This document shows, piece after piece, positions 34,501-41,545 of a stretch of 64,000 nt of DNA (positions are counted from its first letter, which is position 1; every line of letters begins with the position of its first letter). Origin of the DNA: Arthrobacter sp. SLBN-100 (GTDB taxonomy: Bacteria; Actinomycetota; Actinomycetes; Actinomycetales; Micrococcaceae); contig NZ_VFMY01000001.1 in the NCBI RefSeq assembly GCF_006715305.1, positions 2,480,001-2,544,000 of the forward strand, read 5' to 3'. The translations under genes were made by a program, and so were the position numbers. The notes beneath the pieces are model-generated. The model searched no databases. It saw only the letters and a program-made list of their open reading frames with translations, and was not told the origin of the DNA.

Positions 34501-35089
34501 TTACACAGTGAACTCGGTAAGTGTGACGCTGGCCGAGAAGGCCGCGCAAAGCCTGAAAGTCCAATATGAGGATGCTGCAGGGGCCTGGCAGGACACCTCG
34601 GCAGGAACCGCCACAGGCCTCAGCATCACTGCTCCGGTGAAGGTAGCCTTCAACCCCGTCACCACCCGCGGCATCAGGGTTGTCCTGACCACCACCGGTT
34701 CCTACACCAAGGTGGCCGAAGTGGCCATTGCCGGCACACGGCTGGGTGAGGCGGGACTTGCAGACCTGGGCCGGCTGCTGGTGGACCAGAAACCGGTCGT
34801 GGGCTTCTCGTCCGAAACAGGCAGTTACACCGTCCTGACAACGTCGACGGCGGCACCGGCGGTCGCGGCGTACCCCCTGGATACGGAGGCGAAAGTTGCC
34901 ATCGCCCAAGCAGCCGCTGAGCGGCCGGCGGCGACAGTCACGGTGACTGCCCCAAACGGCACCACGCGCGAGTACACCGTGACTTTTGTAACGGGCAAGG
35001 CGGCCTGTGCCGGGGGAGGCTGGGCCACCAACGTGGAACCGGGCTTCGCCACTGAAGGGGAATGCGTGAACTACTTCGCCTCGAAGTAG
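31538..35089 (+). CDS. Secreted multidomain GH30 endo-beta-1,6-galactanase-like enzyme
   Basis: 1183 residues. An Arg-rich signal peptide ends near PVAATDA (about residue 40). The GH30 TIM barrel comes first: EAFEGWGTSLVWFANATAGY, LNLNIARYNVGGGNAS, acid/base Glu in FNEPNSGYWG (about 255) and nucleophile Glu in MSEVGGFWTG (about 369). The opening motifs match the GH30 subgroup of endo-beta-1,6-galactanases, which trim type II arabinogalactan side chains. A beta-sandwich, a ricin-like region (about 600-760), a bacterial Ig-like region (about 790-930) and an F5/8C-like carbohydrate-binding region (TCDGNASTRWSNW, about 960) follow. The C-terminus ends with VNYFASK. The stop codon lies inside a 17-bp hairpin. 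Monocistronic. Confidence 0.83.
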   Translation: MMFSPRPPRRLRRPVAALAAAVTAAAGLVLLPAGPVAATDAAPVTITPNPASRGEAFEGWGTSLVWFANATAGYSPELREELYQKVFGEDGLNLNIARYNVGGGNASDVANYLNDGSAVEGWWKPVTEPGAGEVPSNLYNPDGSVDPAQANKLAFLNQWDPEDPASYNPDADQNQRWWVERLAADQQITHWEAFSNSPPWFMTRSGYVSGQVNTSKGENLLPQAEAKFAAYMKHAVELLEDGSGITVDTIDPFNEPNSGYWGTDINAATGKPPTTYTQKQEGALIYPAAQDRVTKLLAAELGKDGTTTDAAISAMDETDPSKFMTNWNGYSQRAKDAVSQLNVHTYGTNDRRRVRDLANSTDKPLWMSEVGGFWTGNPALGDSTSGWDRSNITNGLGIAGRMVNDLRELEPDAWVFWQPVEDTYKQEKADKGWGSIYVDFDCNYAGREGFSNRRLNDGASADAAKCKVLTNQKYNTTRNFTHYIRPGDFLVQNDNAKTASALDADGNGATLVHFNDTPTAEKVTIDLSRFGSIAPGATVTPVVTTKSPLDDIERNALVKGAPVAVDTAAKSATLEVPAASVVTFVVDGVSGVASGAAPVQDGHSYHLAGEASRKYLTGKADGTAAIQDLGSTTAEVTPQLWTFNAVNSDDEFANDRRWVVTNRDGRVLTGNGGVLNASQAGSASLATMSLEQAKSDPAAQWIVTTENGKQWSLVNAGAAIALQVSGNQTAAGTGVSLGSSTGTTATATANPHQAWGFTDLADLKLLGTKPVELATPIGTAPSLPATVTPLYAKGEGRPAAVQWDAVDPAVWKKRGTVTITGSGTDVYGQSFTDAKATVTVGKYTATDPVSVTVGAGATLDEVRAAAPATVPGQVGAAAARNDLAVTWDWSTFDPAALQTPGTATLHGKAGTGADGDKPLDALLTILVVDRVPSSNICKDDPATTVAATYTEGSYVAKNTCDGNASTRWSNWISGGRGGDTLTYGFSRDYTVNSVSVTLAEKAAQSLKVQYEDAAGAWQDTSAGTATGLSITAPVKVAFNPVTTRGIRVVLTTTGSYTKVAEVAIAGTRLGEAGLADLGRLLVDQKPVVGFSSETGSYTVLTTSTAAPAVAAYPLDTEAKVAIAQAAAERPAATVTVTAPNGTTREYTVTFVTGKAACAGGGWATNVEPGFATEGECVNYFASK

Positions 35090-35098
35090 TTCACGCAT
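35062..35098 (+). terminator. 17-bp hairpin containing the GH30 stop codon
   Basis: Arms 35062-35078 and 35082-35098 pair perfectly with a 3-nt loop. The 5' arm and loop encode the last residues and the 3' arm contains the TAG stop (35087-35089). It has no U-tract. Terminating ribosomes would have to melt it. Confidence 0.7.
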
Positions 35099-35130
35099 CG
35101 CATAAGTCCCCACTTGTGGGAACCACGCGG

Positions 35131-35173
35131 ACGGCCGTTGGAGCAGCCAGGTAACTGGCGCTGCAACGGCCGT
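35131..35173 (+). terminator. Second hairpin downstream of GH30
   Basis: ACGGCCGTTG (35131-35140) pairs with CAACGGCCGT (35164-35173), with an inner CAGC/GCTG pairing. It is a likely intrinsic terminator before the next regulator gene. Confidence 0.6.
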
Positions 35174-35277
35174 TGCCGTTGTGCCGCCGGACTATGCTGG
35201 GGAAAACCTGCCGCAGCACTGCACGGCACGGGCATGGCGGTGAGGACCTCCGTCACTGGTCTCGGGAGGATGAGGAA

Positions 35278-36276
35278 ATGGCGCGAGCGACAGTCCAGGA
35301 CGTCGCTAAAACGGCAGGAGTGTCAGTAGGGACGGTGTCCCGCGTCCTGAACAAAAGCCCGGCCGTCAGCGAGTCGAGCAAGGAAAAGGTCACAGCGGCC
35401 ATCCGCCAGCTCAATTACCGGCCCCTCGCCTCCGCCCGCGACCTGCGCCGGGACCGGACCATGCGCATCCTGGCCCTCGCCAAGAACCTGAATTCGCCCA
35501 TCATCAGTGAAGCCTTCCGGGGCGTCGGCGACGCCGCCGCATCGTCGGGCTACGTCAGCCTCATTGCCCCGACGGCCGGGGACCTGGAACGGGAACAGCA
35601 ACTGGTGGACATGCTGCGCAACGGGTCCGTGGACGGGCTCATCATGTTTTCGCCAACGATGCCGGACGAAGACGTGGACGAAATGGCCGAGCAGCTCAGC
35701 GTTGTCCAGGTCTGCGAGATCGCGGACTCCGAGGCAGCATTCGGTGTTTCCATCGACGACCGTAAGGCCGCTTTCGACATCACGCGGCACCTCATTGAAA
35801 CCGGCGGCCGCCGCCTGGCGATGATCGGCAACAGGGCAGCCCGCTCTGGCCGGCTTCGTGAGGAAGGCTTTCGCCAGGCGGCCTCCGAGGCGGGTATGAC
35901 GCCGGACCAGATGCTGTTCGTGGAGGGTGAGTTCGACTTCCACACCGGGCGCCGCCTTGCCAGGAAACTGCTGAAGATCGACCCCCTTCCGGACGCAGTG
36001 TTTTGCGGCAGCGATACTGTCGCTGCCGCTTGCGTCCGTGAAATCACCGACGCCGGGCTGCGGGTGCCCGACGACATCGCCGTGGCAGGTTTTGACGACT
36101 CGGTGCAGGCGGAAATGTGCGTCCCGGAACTGACCACGATCAGGCAGCCAGCGTATGACATGGGCCGGCTGGCCTTCGAAGAACTCCTTACCCGGATGAC
36201 GGTCCCGGGCGAACACCGCCGCGGCCGGACCTTCCTCCCCCATGAACTCGTGGTGCGGGACTCGACCAGGACCTAA
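35278..36276 (+). CDS. LacI-family regulator of the disaccharide importer operon
   Basis: 332 residues from ATG 35278, preceded by GGAGGATGAGGAA. N-terminal helix-turn-helix TVQDVAKTAGVSVGTVSRVL and hinge (YRPLASARDLRRDRT), then the sensor domain. It belongs to a different LacI branch from the two regulators at 4.9 and 10.2 kb. It lies 141 nt upstream of the importer operon and reads in the same direction, with two perfect palindromes TGGAATCGATTCCA between them. That sequence has the canonical half-site form recognised by VGTVSR-type helices. Confidence 0.88.
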   Translation: MARATVQDVAKTAGVSVGTVSRVLNKSPAVSESSKEKVTAAIRQLNYRPLASARDLRRDRTMRILALAKNLNSPIISEAFRGVGDAAASSGYVSLIAPTAGDLEREQQLVDMLRNGSVDGLIMFSPTMPDEDVDEMAEQLSVVQVCEIADSEAAFGVSIDDRKAAFDITRHLIETGGRRLAMIGNRAARSGRLREEGFRQAASEAGMTPDQMLFVEGEFDFHTGRRLARKLLKIDPLPDAVFCGSDTVAAACVREITDAGLRVPDDIAVAGFDDSVQAEMCVPELTTIRQPAYDMGRLAFEELLTRMTVPGEHRRGRTFLPHELVVRDSTRT

Positions 36277-36317
36277 GACGAGGCTTGACAGCCTCACGTG
36301 GCGGCTGTCACACTACT

Positions 36318-36378
36318 TTGGAATCGATTCCAACATGGCATGCAGGGCACTTTGCCTTCAATTTGGAATCGATTCCAC
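36318..36378 (+). promoter_or_regulatory. Two perfect LacI operators
   Basis: TTGGAATCGATTCCAA (36318-36333) is a perfect 16-bp palindrome, and TGGAATCGATTCCA recurs at 36364-36377 as a perfect 14-bp copy. Their centres are 45 bp apart, suitable for cooperative binding, and the second ends 40 nt before the importer gene start. Confidence 0.85.
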
Positions 36379-36417
36379 TGAACTCGAAAAGACGCCGGCA
36401 AGGCAAAGGAGCCACTT

Positions 36418-37704
36418 GTGGACTTGATTCGACTTACTTCCCCACGACCCGCTGTTGTCGCGGCTGCGGCCCTGGCCGCGGGCCTGCTGCTGAGCGCCTG
36501 CGGCGGCGCGGCAACCCAGGGTGCGCAAAATGCGGCCGCTGCCGATCCGGCTTCGGCTGCTGGCGCCACCGGAAACGTCACCATTTGCGGCGGCAAGGAC
36601 GCCTCCGGTATCTATAAGGGCACAGCCGAGGCCTTCACCACGGCGAACGGCAAGGTCACCGCCAAATACACCGAGATCGGGGCGACCACCGACGAGGCCC
36701 GCACCCAGGCGGTGCAGCGGCTTGAAGGCAAGTCCACAGAATGCGATATCTTCGTCGCGGATGTCATTTGGACCTCCGAGTTCGCCTCCCAGGGCTGGCT
36801 TCTGGACCAGACCAAGCTCGTCGAAACCAACATGGACCACCTCATCCCCTCCACCGTGGAGACCGCCAAATACGAGGACAAGTACTGGGCTTCCCCGTTT
36901 TTCACCAACGCAGGGCTCGTGTACTACCAGAAGGACAAGGTGGCAAAGCCGGAGACCTGGCAGCAGCTCTACGCTGAGGCAGCCAAGGCCCCGGGCAATA
37001 GTTTTGTCTACCAGGGCAAGCAGTATGAGGGCCTCACCGTCAACTTCCTGGAGATGCTCTACAGCGCCGGCGGAGAGGTGCTGGACGACAAAGGCGAGGT
37101 CAAAATCGACTCGGCCGAAAGCCGCGAGGTACTCGACTTCATGAGCAAGGGCCTCAAGGACGGTTCGGCGGACCGTGCCGTGCTGACCTACAACGAGGAT
37201 CCGACCCGCTTGGCCTACGAGTCCGGCAATTTTGGCTACCAGCGCAACTGGCCGCACGTCTACCGCCTGCTCAACGCCACCCCGCTGGCGGGCACCTTCG
37301 GTGTGGCCCCGCTTCCGGCCTGGGAAGGCGGCAAGGCCTCCGGTGTCCTGGGTGGCTGGAACCTGGCGATCTCGGCCCACTCCACCAACCAGGCCGCAGC
37401 TGTGGCGTTCATCGACTTCGCCACCACTCCGGACTGGCAGAAGCACGTGGCCATGGATTTCTCGCAGGCCCCGGTAAACGAAGCCGCCTACTCGGACCCG
37501 GCTGTCCTGGCGAAGATGCCGTTCGCCGCCGAACTGCTCGCCTCAGTCCAAGGTGCCAAGCCGCGGCCCATCTCCCCGGTTTACCCGCAGATCTCCCAGG
37601 CCATCTACAAAAATGTCTATGCCGTCCTCTCCGGCACTGCCTCTTCCGAGGACGCCGTAAAGGCGATGGCCGAAGAGATCAAGACAGCAACGGCGAGCTT
37701 CTGA
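36418..37704 (+). CDS. CUT1 ABC importer solute-binding lipoprotein (ThuE-like)
   Basis: 428 residues with GTG start 36418. Lipoprotein signal with lipobox LSAC (Cys about residue 24). Family 1 solute-binding features include CDIFVADVIWTSEFASQGWL, WASPFFTNAGLVYYQKDKV and GVLGGWNLAISAHSTNQAAA. The closest described type is the trehalose/maltose-like ThuE group, an assignment strengthened by the ThuB- and ThuA-like genes at the end of the operon. No ATPase gene is present. Confidence 0.87.
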   Translation: MDLIRLTSPRPAVVAAAALAAGLLLSACGGAATQGAQNAAAADPASAAGATGNVTICGGKDASGIYKGTAEAFTTANGKVTAKYTEIGATTDEARTQAVQRLEGKSTECDIFVADVIWTSEFASQGWLLDQTKLVETNMDHLIPSTVETAKYEDKYWASPFFTNAGLVYYQKDKVAKPETWQQLYAEAAKAPGNSFVYQGKQYEGLTVNFLEMLYSAGGEVLDDKGEVKIDSAESREVLDFMSKGLKDGSADRAVLTYNEDPTRLAYESGNFGYQRNWPHVYRLLNATPLAGTFGVAPLPAWEGGKASGVLGGWNLAISAHSTNQAAAVAFIDFATTPDWQKHVAMDFSQAPVNEAAYSDPAVLAKMPFAAELLASVQGAKPRPISPVYPQISQAIYKNVYAVLSGTASSEDAVKAMAEEIKTATASF

Positions 37705-37706
37705 CC

Positions 37707-38654
37707 ATGGCCACCAAGTCCCTATCCCCCGGCCGGGGGGTGAACAGCCGCGGCGTGAACGGCCGCGACCGGGCGGAGCGGCGGCTTGCCGTCCGGATGA
37801 CCGCACCGTCCCTGGTCCTGATGGCCCTGGTGGCGGCGGTGCCCATCGGATATGCGCTCTGGCTGTCCCTGAACCAGTACAGCGTCCGGACTGCCGGCCT
37901 GTCCCGCTTCGTCGGCCTGGAAAACTACATCACCGCCCTCAACGGCCCGCACTGGTGGGCCGCGTTCGGCCAGACGTTCCTCTTCGCAGGACTCTCGGTC
38001 TCACTCGAGCTGGTGCTCGGCACGGCCATGGCACTGCTGCTGAACCTCGCCTTCCGCGGCCGGGCGTTACTGCGCACTGTGGTCCTGCTGCCGTACGCCG
38101 TGGTGACCGTGGTCAGTGCCATCACCTGGGAAACGATGTTCCAGCCCAACCTGGGCCTGGTCACCAATGTCCTGTCAACGCTGGGCCTGCCCGGCGGTGA
38201 CGTGGTCTGGCTCGGCGAGCATGGATACGCCATGGCCGTCATCGTCCTCGCCGACGTCTGGAAGACCACGCCGTTCGCGGCCCTCATCATCCTGGCCGGC
38301 CTGCAGGTCATCCCGGCCGAGACCTATGAGGCGGCAGAACTCGACGGCGCCAGCAAGTGGCAGGCGTTCATGAACATCACCCTTCCGCTCCTGCGGCCCG
38401 CGATTGTGCTCGCGGCGATCTTCCGCACCATGGATGCGCTGCGCGTCTTCGACCTTCCGTTTGTGCTCACCCGAGGTGCCAACGGCACCGAATCAATGTC
38501 CATGCTGGCCTACACCCAGCTGCGCGAAAACCGCCTGGTGGGCGAAGGGTCGGCGCTGTCCATCCTGACCTTCCTCACCGTCATGGCCGTGTCGGTGGTC
38601 TACATCCGCTTCGCCGGGGGGAACATCCGGGACGTCGCGAAGGAGGAACAATGA
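37707..38654 (+). CDS. ABC importer permease (ThuF/MalF-like)
   Basis: 315 residues. Six membrane spans; the first is about residues 31-55 (MTAPSLVLMALVAAVPIGYA). EAA loop TYEAAELDGASKWQAF, then LPLLRP. It starts 2 nt after the binding-protein gene and its stop overlaps the next start (ATGA), so the operon is tightly coupled. Confidence 0.88.
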   Translation: MATKSLSPGRGVNSRGVNGRDRAERRLAVRMTAPSLVLMALVAAVPIGYALWLSLNQYSVRTAGLSRFVGLENYITALNGPHWWAAFGQTFLFAGLSVSLELVLGTAMALLLNLAFRGRALLRTVVLLPYAVVTVVSAITWETMFQPNLGLVTNVLSTLGLPGGDVVWLGEHGYAMAVIVLADVWKTTPFAALIILAGLQVIPAETYEAAELDGASKWQAFMNITLPLLRPAIVLAAIFRTMDALRVFDLPFVLTRGANGTESMSMLAYTQLRENRLVGEGSALSILTFLTVMAVSVVYIRFAGGNIRDVAKEEQ

Positions 38655-39550
38655 GCACACTGATCGAACAGCGCCCCAAGGCGGCTCTCGCCACTCCCGG
38701 CCGGACGTCCAAACGCAGGCTCCGCGGAGAAGCGAAACTGCACCCGGTGGTCTGGGTCTTTGTGGTTGCCGTGATGGGTTTCTCGCTCATCCCGTTCTAC
38801 TGGCTGGTCAACACCTCCCTCAAAACCGGTCCCAGCCTGTCCAAGGGCGAACTCTTCCCCAGCCAGCCCACCATCGAAAACTACCTGGCGGTGTTCCAGA
38901 ACCCCGAGTTCCTCCTGGCACTGCGCAACTCGGTGATCATCGCCGTCGTCACCACCACCGTGGCACTGGTGTTCGCTTCCTTCGCCGCCTACGCCCTGGC
39001 CAGGCTCAAGATGCGCCGCAAGGCCCTGATCCTGACCCTGATCCTCTCGGTGACCACGTTCCCGGCCATCGCCATCGCGGCCCCGATCTTCTCGATCTGG
39101 CGCGAGATCGGGCTCTACGACACATTGCCGGGCCTCATCATCCCGAAGCTGACCTTTGCCTTGCCCCTGGCGATCTACACGTTGACGTCGTTCTTCCGCG
39201 AGATCCCCCGTGAGCTTGAGGAATCGGCCTACATGGACGGCGCCAGCCCGTTCACCGCCTTCCGGAAAGTCATCCTGCCCCTGGCCATCCCGGGCCTGGC
39301 AACCACCGCGATCCTCGTGTTCATCTCGGTGTGGAATGAATTCCTGCTGGCCGTCACCCTGACCACGTCGCCCGAAGCCCGCCCCGTTCCCGTGGCCATC
39401 GCATTCTTCAGCGGCACCAGCGAGTTTGACCAGCCGCTGGGCACCATCAGTGCGGCATCGGTGATCATCACCATCCCGCTGGTCATCCTTGTGCTCCTTT
39501 GCCAAAGGCGTATCGTGTCCGGCATGACTGCCGGCGCCGTCAAAGGCTGA
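38651..39550 (+). CDS. ABC importer permease (ThuG/MalG-like)
   Basis: 299 residues starting at ATG 38651 after AAGGAGGAAC. Six membrane spans with EAA loop ELEESAYMDGASPFTAF; Glu-Glu-Ser replaces the usual Glu-Ala-Ala. It forms the channel with the previous gene product, and should use an ATPase encoded elsewhere. Confidence 0.88.
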   Translation: MSTLIEQRPKAALATPGRTSKRRLRGEAKLHPVVWVFVVAVMGFSLIPFYWLVNTSLKTGPSLSKGELFPSQPTIENYLAVFQNPEFLLALRNSVIIAVVTTTVALVFASFAAYALARLKMRRKALILTLILSVTTFPAIAIAAPIFSIWREIGLYDTLPGLIIPKLTFALPLAIYTLTSFFREIPRELEESAYMDGASPFTAFRKVILPLAIPGLATTAILVFISVWNEFLLAVTLTTSPEARPVPVAIAFFSGTSEFDQPLGTISAASVIITIPLVILVLLCQRRIVSGMTAGAVKG

Positions 39551-39598
39551 GGAAACCCACCCAAATACCAGAACCTCCATACAAGAAAAGGAATATCC

Positions 39599-40732
39599 GT
39601 GAGCAACGAGCAGTCCCCCGGACAGGATGCCGCTTCCCTGAAAAATCCAGGTGCCAAAGAACTGAGGGTGGGTGTGGTCGGCATCGGCTGGGCCGGCCAG
39701 CAGCACCTGAAAGCCTATTCTGAGCTGAAGGGCGTCCGCATCGTGTCGCTGGCCGGGATGGAGCAGGAGCTCCGTGACTCCCTGCAGGCTGAATACGCCA
39801 TTCCGAACGCTTTCGCGGACTGGAAAGACATGCTGGACCACGGCAGCCTGGACGCCGTCAGCGTGGCGGTGCCCACCTTCCTGCACGCACCCATCGCCAT
39901 CGCCGCACTGGAACGGGGAATCCACGTGCTGAGCGAAAAGCCCATCGCGCGCAACGCGGCCGAAGGCCAGGCCATGGTTGACGCCGCCCGCAAGGCCGGA
40001 CGGGTCCTGGACGTGGCCTTCAACCACCGCCGCCGGGGCGATATCCAGGCACTCAAGGGTGTCATCGACGACGGCGGCCTGGGCCGGCCCTACTACGCCA
40101 AGGCATCCTGGCTCCGCCGCTCCGGCATCCCGACGCTGGGCAGCTGGTTCACCAACCCGGAACTCGCCGGCGGCGGACCGTTGGCCGACATCGGAGTGCA
40201 CGCGCTGGACTACGCCCTGCACCTCCTGGGCGAACCGAAAGTGGTGGCCGTCTCCGCCGCCACCCATTCAGAACTGGGCCCGCAGGGCAGGGGCGGCGGC
40301 AACCGGTACTCAGCCCAGGCCACCAGCCATGCCTTCGAGGTGGAGGACTTCGCATCGGCTTTCCTTCGGCTTGAAAATGGCGGCACGCTGGTGATTGAGG
40401 CAAGCTGGGCCACCTACCGGGAAACCGACGACCTCCTTGACTTCACGGTGTACGGTACGGACGGCGGCGCCGAGCTCAAGGTACAGGGCGCACCGTTCCC
40501 GCCAGTCGGCCAGCTCCGTGTTTTTACAGACAGGGACGGCGAGTCAGCAGACTATGTGCCGCCCGTGCTGCCGGGCCGCGCCCATGACGCAGTGGTGGAA
40601 GATTTTGTCACGGCAGTGCGCGGCGGGGAGCAGGCCTGGGGCGAGCACGACGGATCCCTGGCGCTCTACCGCGCCCAGATCATCGACGCGTGCTACCAGT
40701 CCGCGCTGGAGCAGAGGGAGGTTCGACTCTAA
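39599..40732 (+). CDS. Gfo/Idh/MocA oxidoreductase (ThuB-like)
   Basis: 377 residues with GTG start 39599 after AAAAGGA. Rossmann motif LRVGVVGIGWAGQQHLKAY; catalytic-type motif LSEKPIARNAAEGQAMVDA (the EKP lysine present); HRRRGDIQALKGVI; and GGGPLADIGVHALDYALHLL with the conserved Asp and His. In rhizobial thu operons ThuB and ThuA together oxidise imported disaccharides such as trehalose to 3-keto forms. The same oxidative, non-hydrolytic route is inferred here. Its stop overlaps the thuA-like start by one base. Confidence 0.85.
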   Translation: MSNEQSPGQDAASLKNPGAKELRVGVVGIGWAGQQHLKAYSELKGVRIVSLAGMEQELRDSLQAEYAIPNAFADWKDMLDHGSLDAVSVAVPTFLHAPIAIAALERGIHVLSEKPIARNAAEGQAMVDAARKAGRVLDVAFNHRRRGDIQALKGVIDDGGLGRPYYAKASWLRRSGIPTLGSWFTNPELAGGGPLADIGVHALDYALHLLGEPKVVAVSAATHSELGPQGRGGGNRYSAQATSHAFEVEDFASAFLRLENGGTLVIEASWATYRETDDLLDFTVYGTDGGAELKVQGAPFPPVGQLRVFTDRDGESADYVPPVLPGRAHDAVVEDFVTAVRGGEQAWGEHDGSLALYRAQIIDACYQSALEQREVRL

Positions 40733-41481
40733 TGAACGACAAACTGAGGATCCGGGTGTGGAACGAGGGCGTCCACGAGGCCATCAATGAGCCGTCCCAC
40801 ATCGGGGAAATCTATCCGGACGGCATCCATGGCGCCATTGCGGCCGGGCTGCGCTCCTACTTTCCGGAGTCGGAGATCTCGACGGCGGTCCTGGCCACCG
40901 ATGACGAGCACGGCCTTGACGAGGAGGTGCTCGCGGAGACGGACGTCCTGCTGTGGTGGGGACACATGGCCCACCATGAGGTGAGCGACGCCGTCGTCGA
41001 ACGAGTCCACCGGCACGTTCTCGGCGGCATGGGACTGATCGTGCTCCACTCAGGGCACTTCGCCCAGGTCTTCACCAAGCTGCTCGGCACCAGCTGCTCG
41101 CTCGCGTGGCGGAACGACGGCGAGCGCGAGCTGGTGTGGACCGTGAAACCATCACACCCCATCGCCGAAGGCGTGGACAGCCCCATCGTCATCCCCGAGC
41201 AGGAGATGTACGGCGAGCTCTTCGACATTCCGGACCCTGACGACCTGATCTTCATCAGTTCCTTCGCCGGCGGCGAGGTGTTCCGTTCCGGTGTCACGTT
41301 CACCCGGGGCAAGGGCCGCATCTTCTACTTCAGCCCCGGCGACCAGGAATACCCGGTGTACCACCACCCGCAGATCCAGCGGGTCCTGGCCAACGGCGTG
41401 AAGTGGGCGGCCCAGCCGGAGCTGCACCGCGCGGTCCCGGAAGTCACCAACCCGGCCCGGGACTGGTTCGCGGGAGCCTAG
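40732..41481 (+). CDS. ThuA-like protein (trehalose utilisation family)
   Basis: 249 residues. Class I glutamine-amidotransferase-like fold of the ThuA family: RIRVWNEGVHEAINEPSHIG (near the N-terminus), LLWWGHMAHHEVSDAVVERV, GMGLIVLHSGHFAQVFTKLL and the C-terminal GKGRIFYFSPGDQEYPVYHH with conserved His residues. It works with ThuB in 3-keto-disaccharide formation in rhizobia; its exact chemistry is not settled to my knowledge. Last gene of the LacI-controlled operon. A terminator hairpin begins in its stop codon. Confidence 0.87.
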   Translation: MNDKLRIRVWNEGVHEAINEPSHIGEIYPDGIHGAIAAGLRSYFPESEISTAVLATDDEHGLDEEVLAETDVLLWWGHMAHHEVSDAVVERVHRHVLGGMGLIVLHSGHFAQVFTKLLGTSCSLAWRNDGERELVWTVKPSHPIAEGVDSPIVIPEQEMYGELFDIPDPDDLIFISSFAGGEVFRSGVTFTRGKGRIFYFSPGDQEYPVYHHPQIQRVLANGVKWAAQPELHRAVPEVTNPARDWFAGA

Positions 41482-41545
41482 GAGTTTTTGTCCACGTATG
41501 CAGACTTCAGAGGCCTTTAAGTCGGCTTAGCTGGACAAAAACTCC
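41481..41545. terminator. Shared terminator overlapping the ends of two convergent genes
   Basis: GGAGTTTTTGTCCA (41481-41494) pairs perfectly with TGGACAAAAACTCC (41532-41545). The left arm starts in the ThuA-like stop codon, and the right arm encodes the last codons of the convergent DUF2264 gene. The T5 and A5 runs inside the stem suit termination in both directions. Confidence 0.8.
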
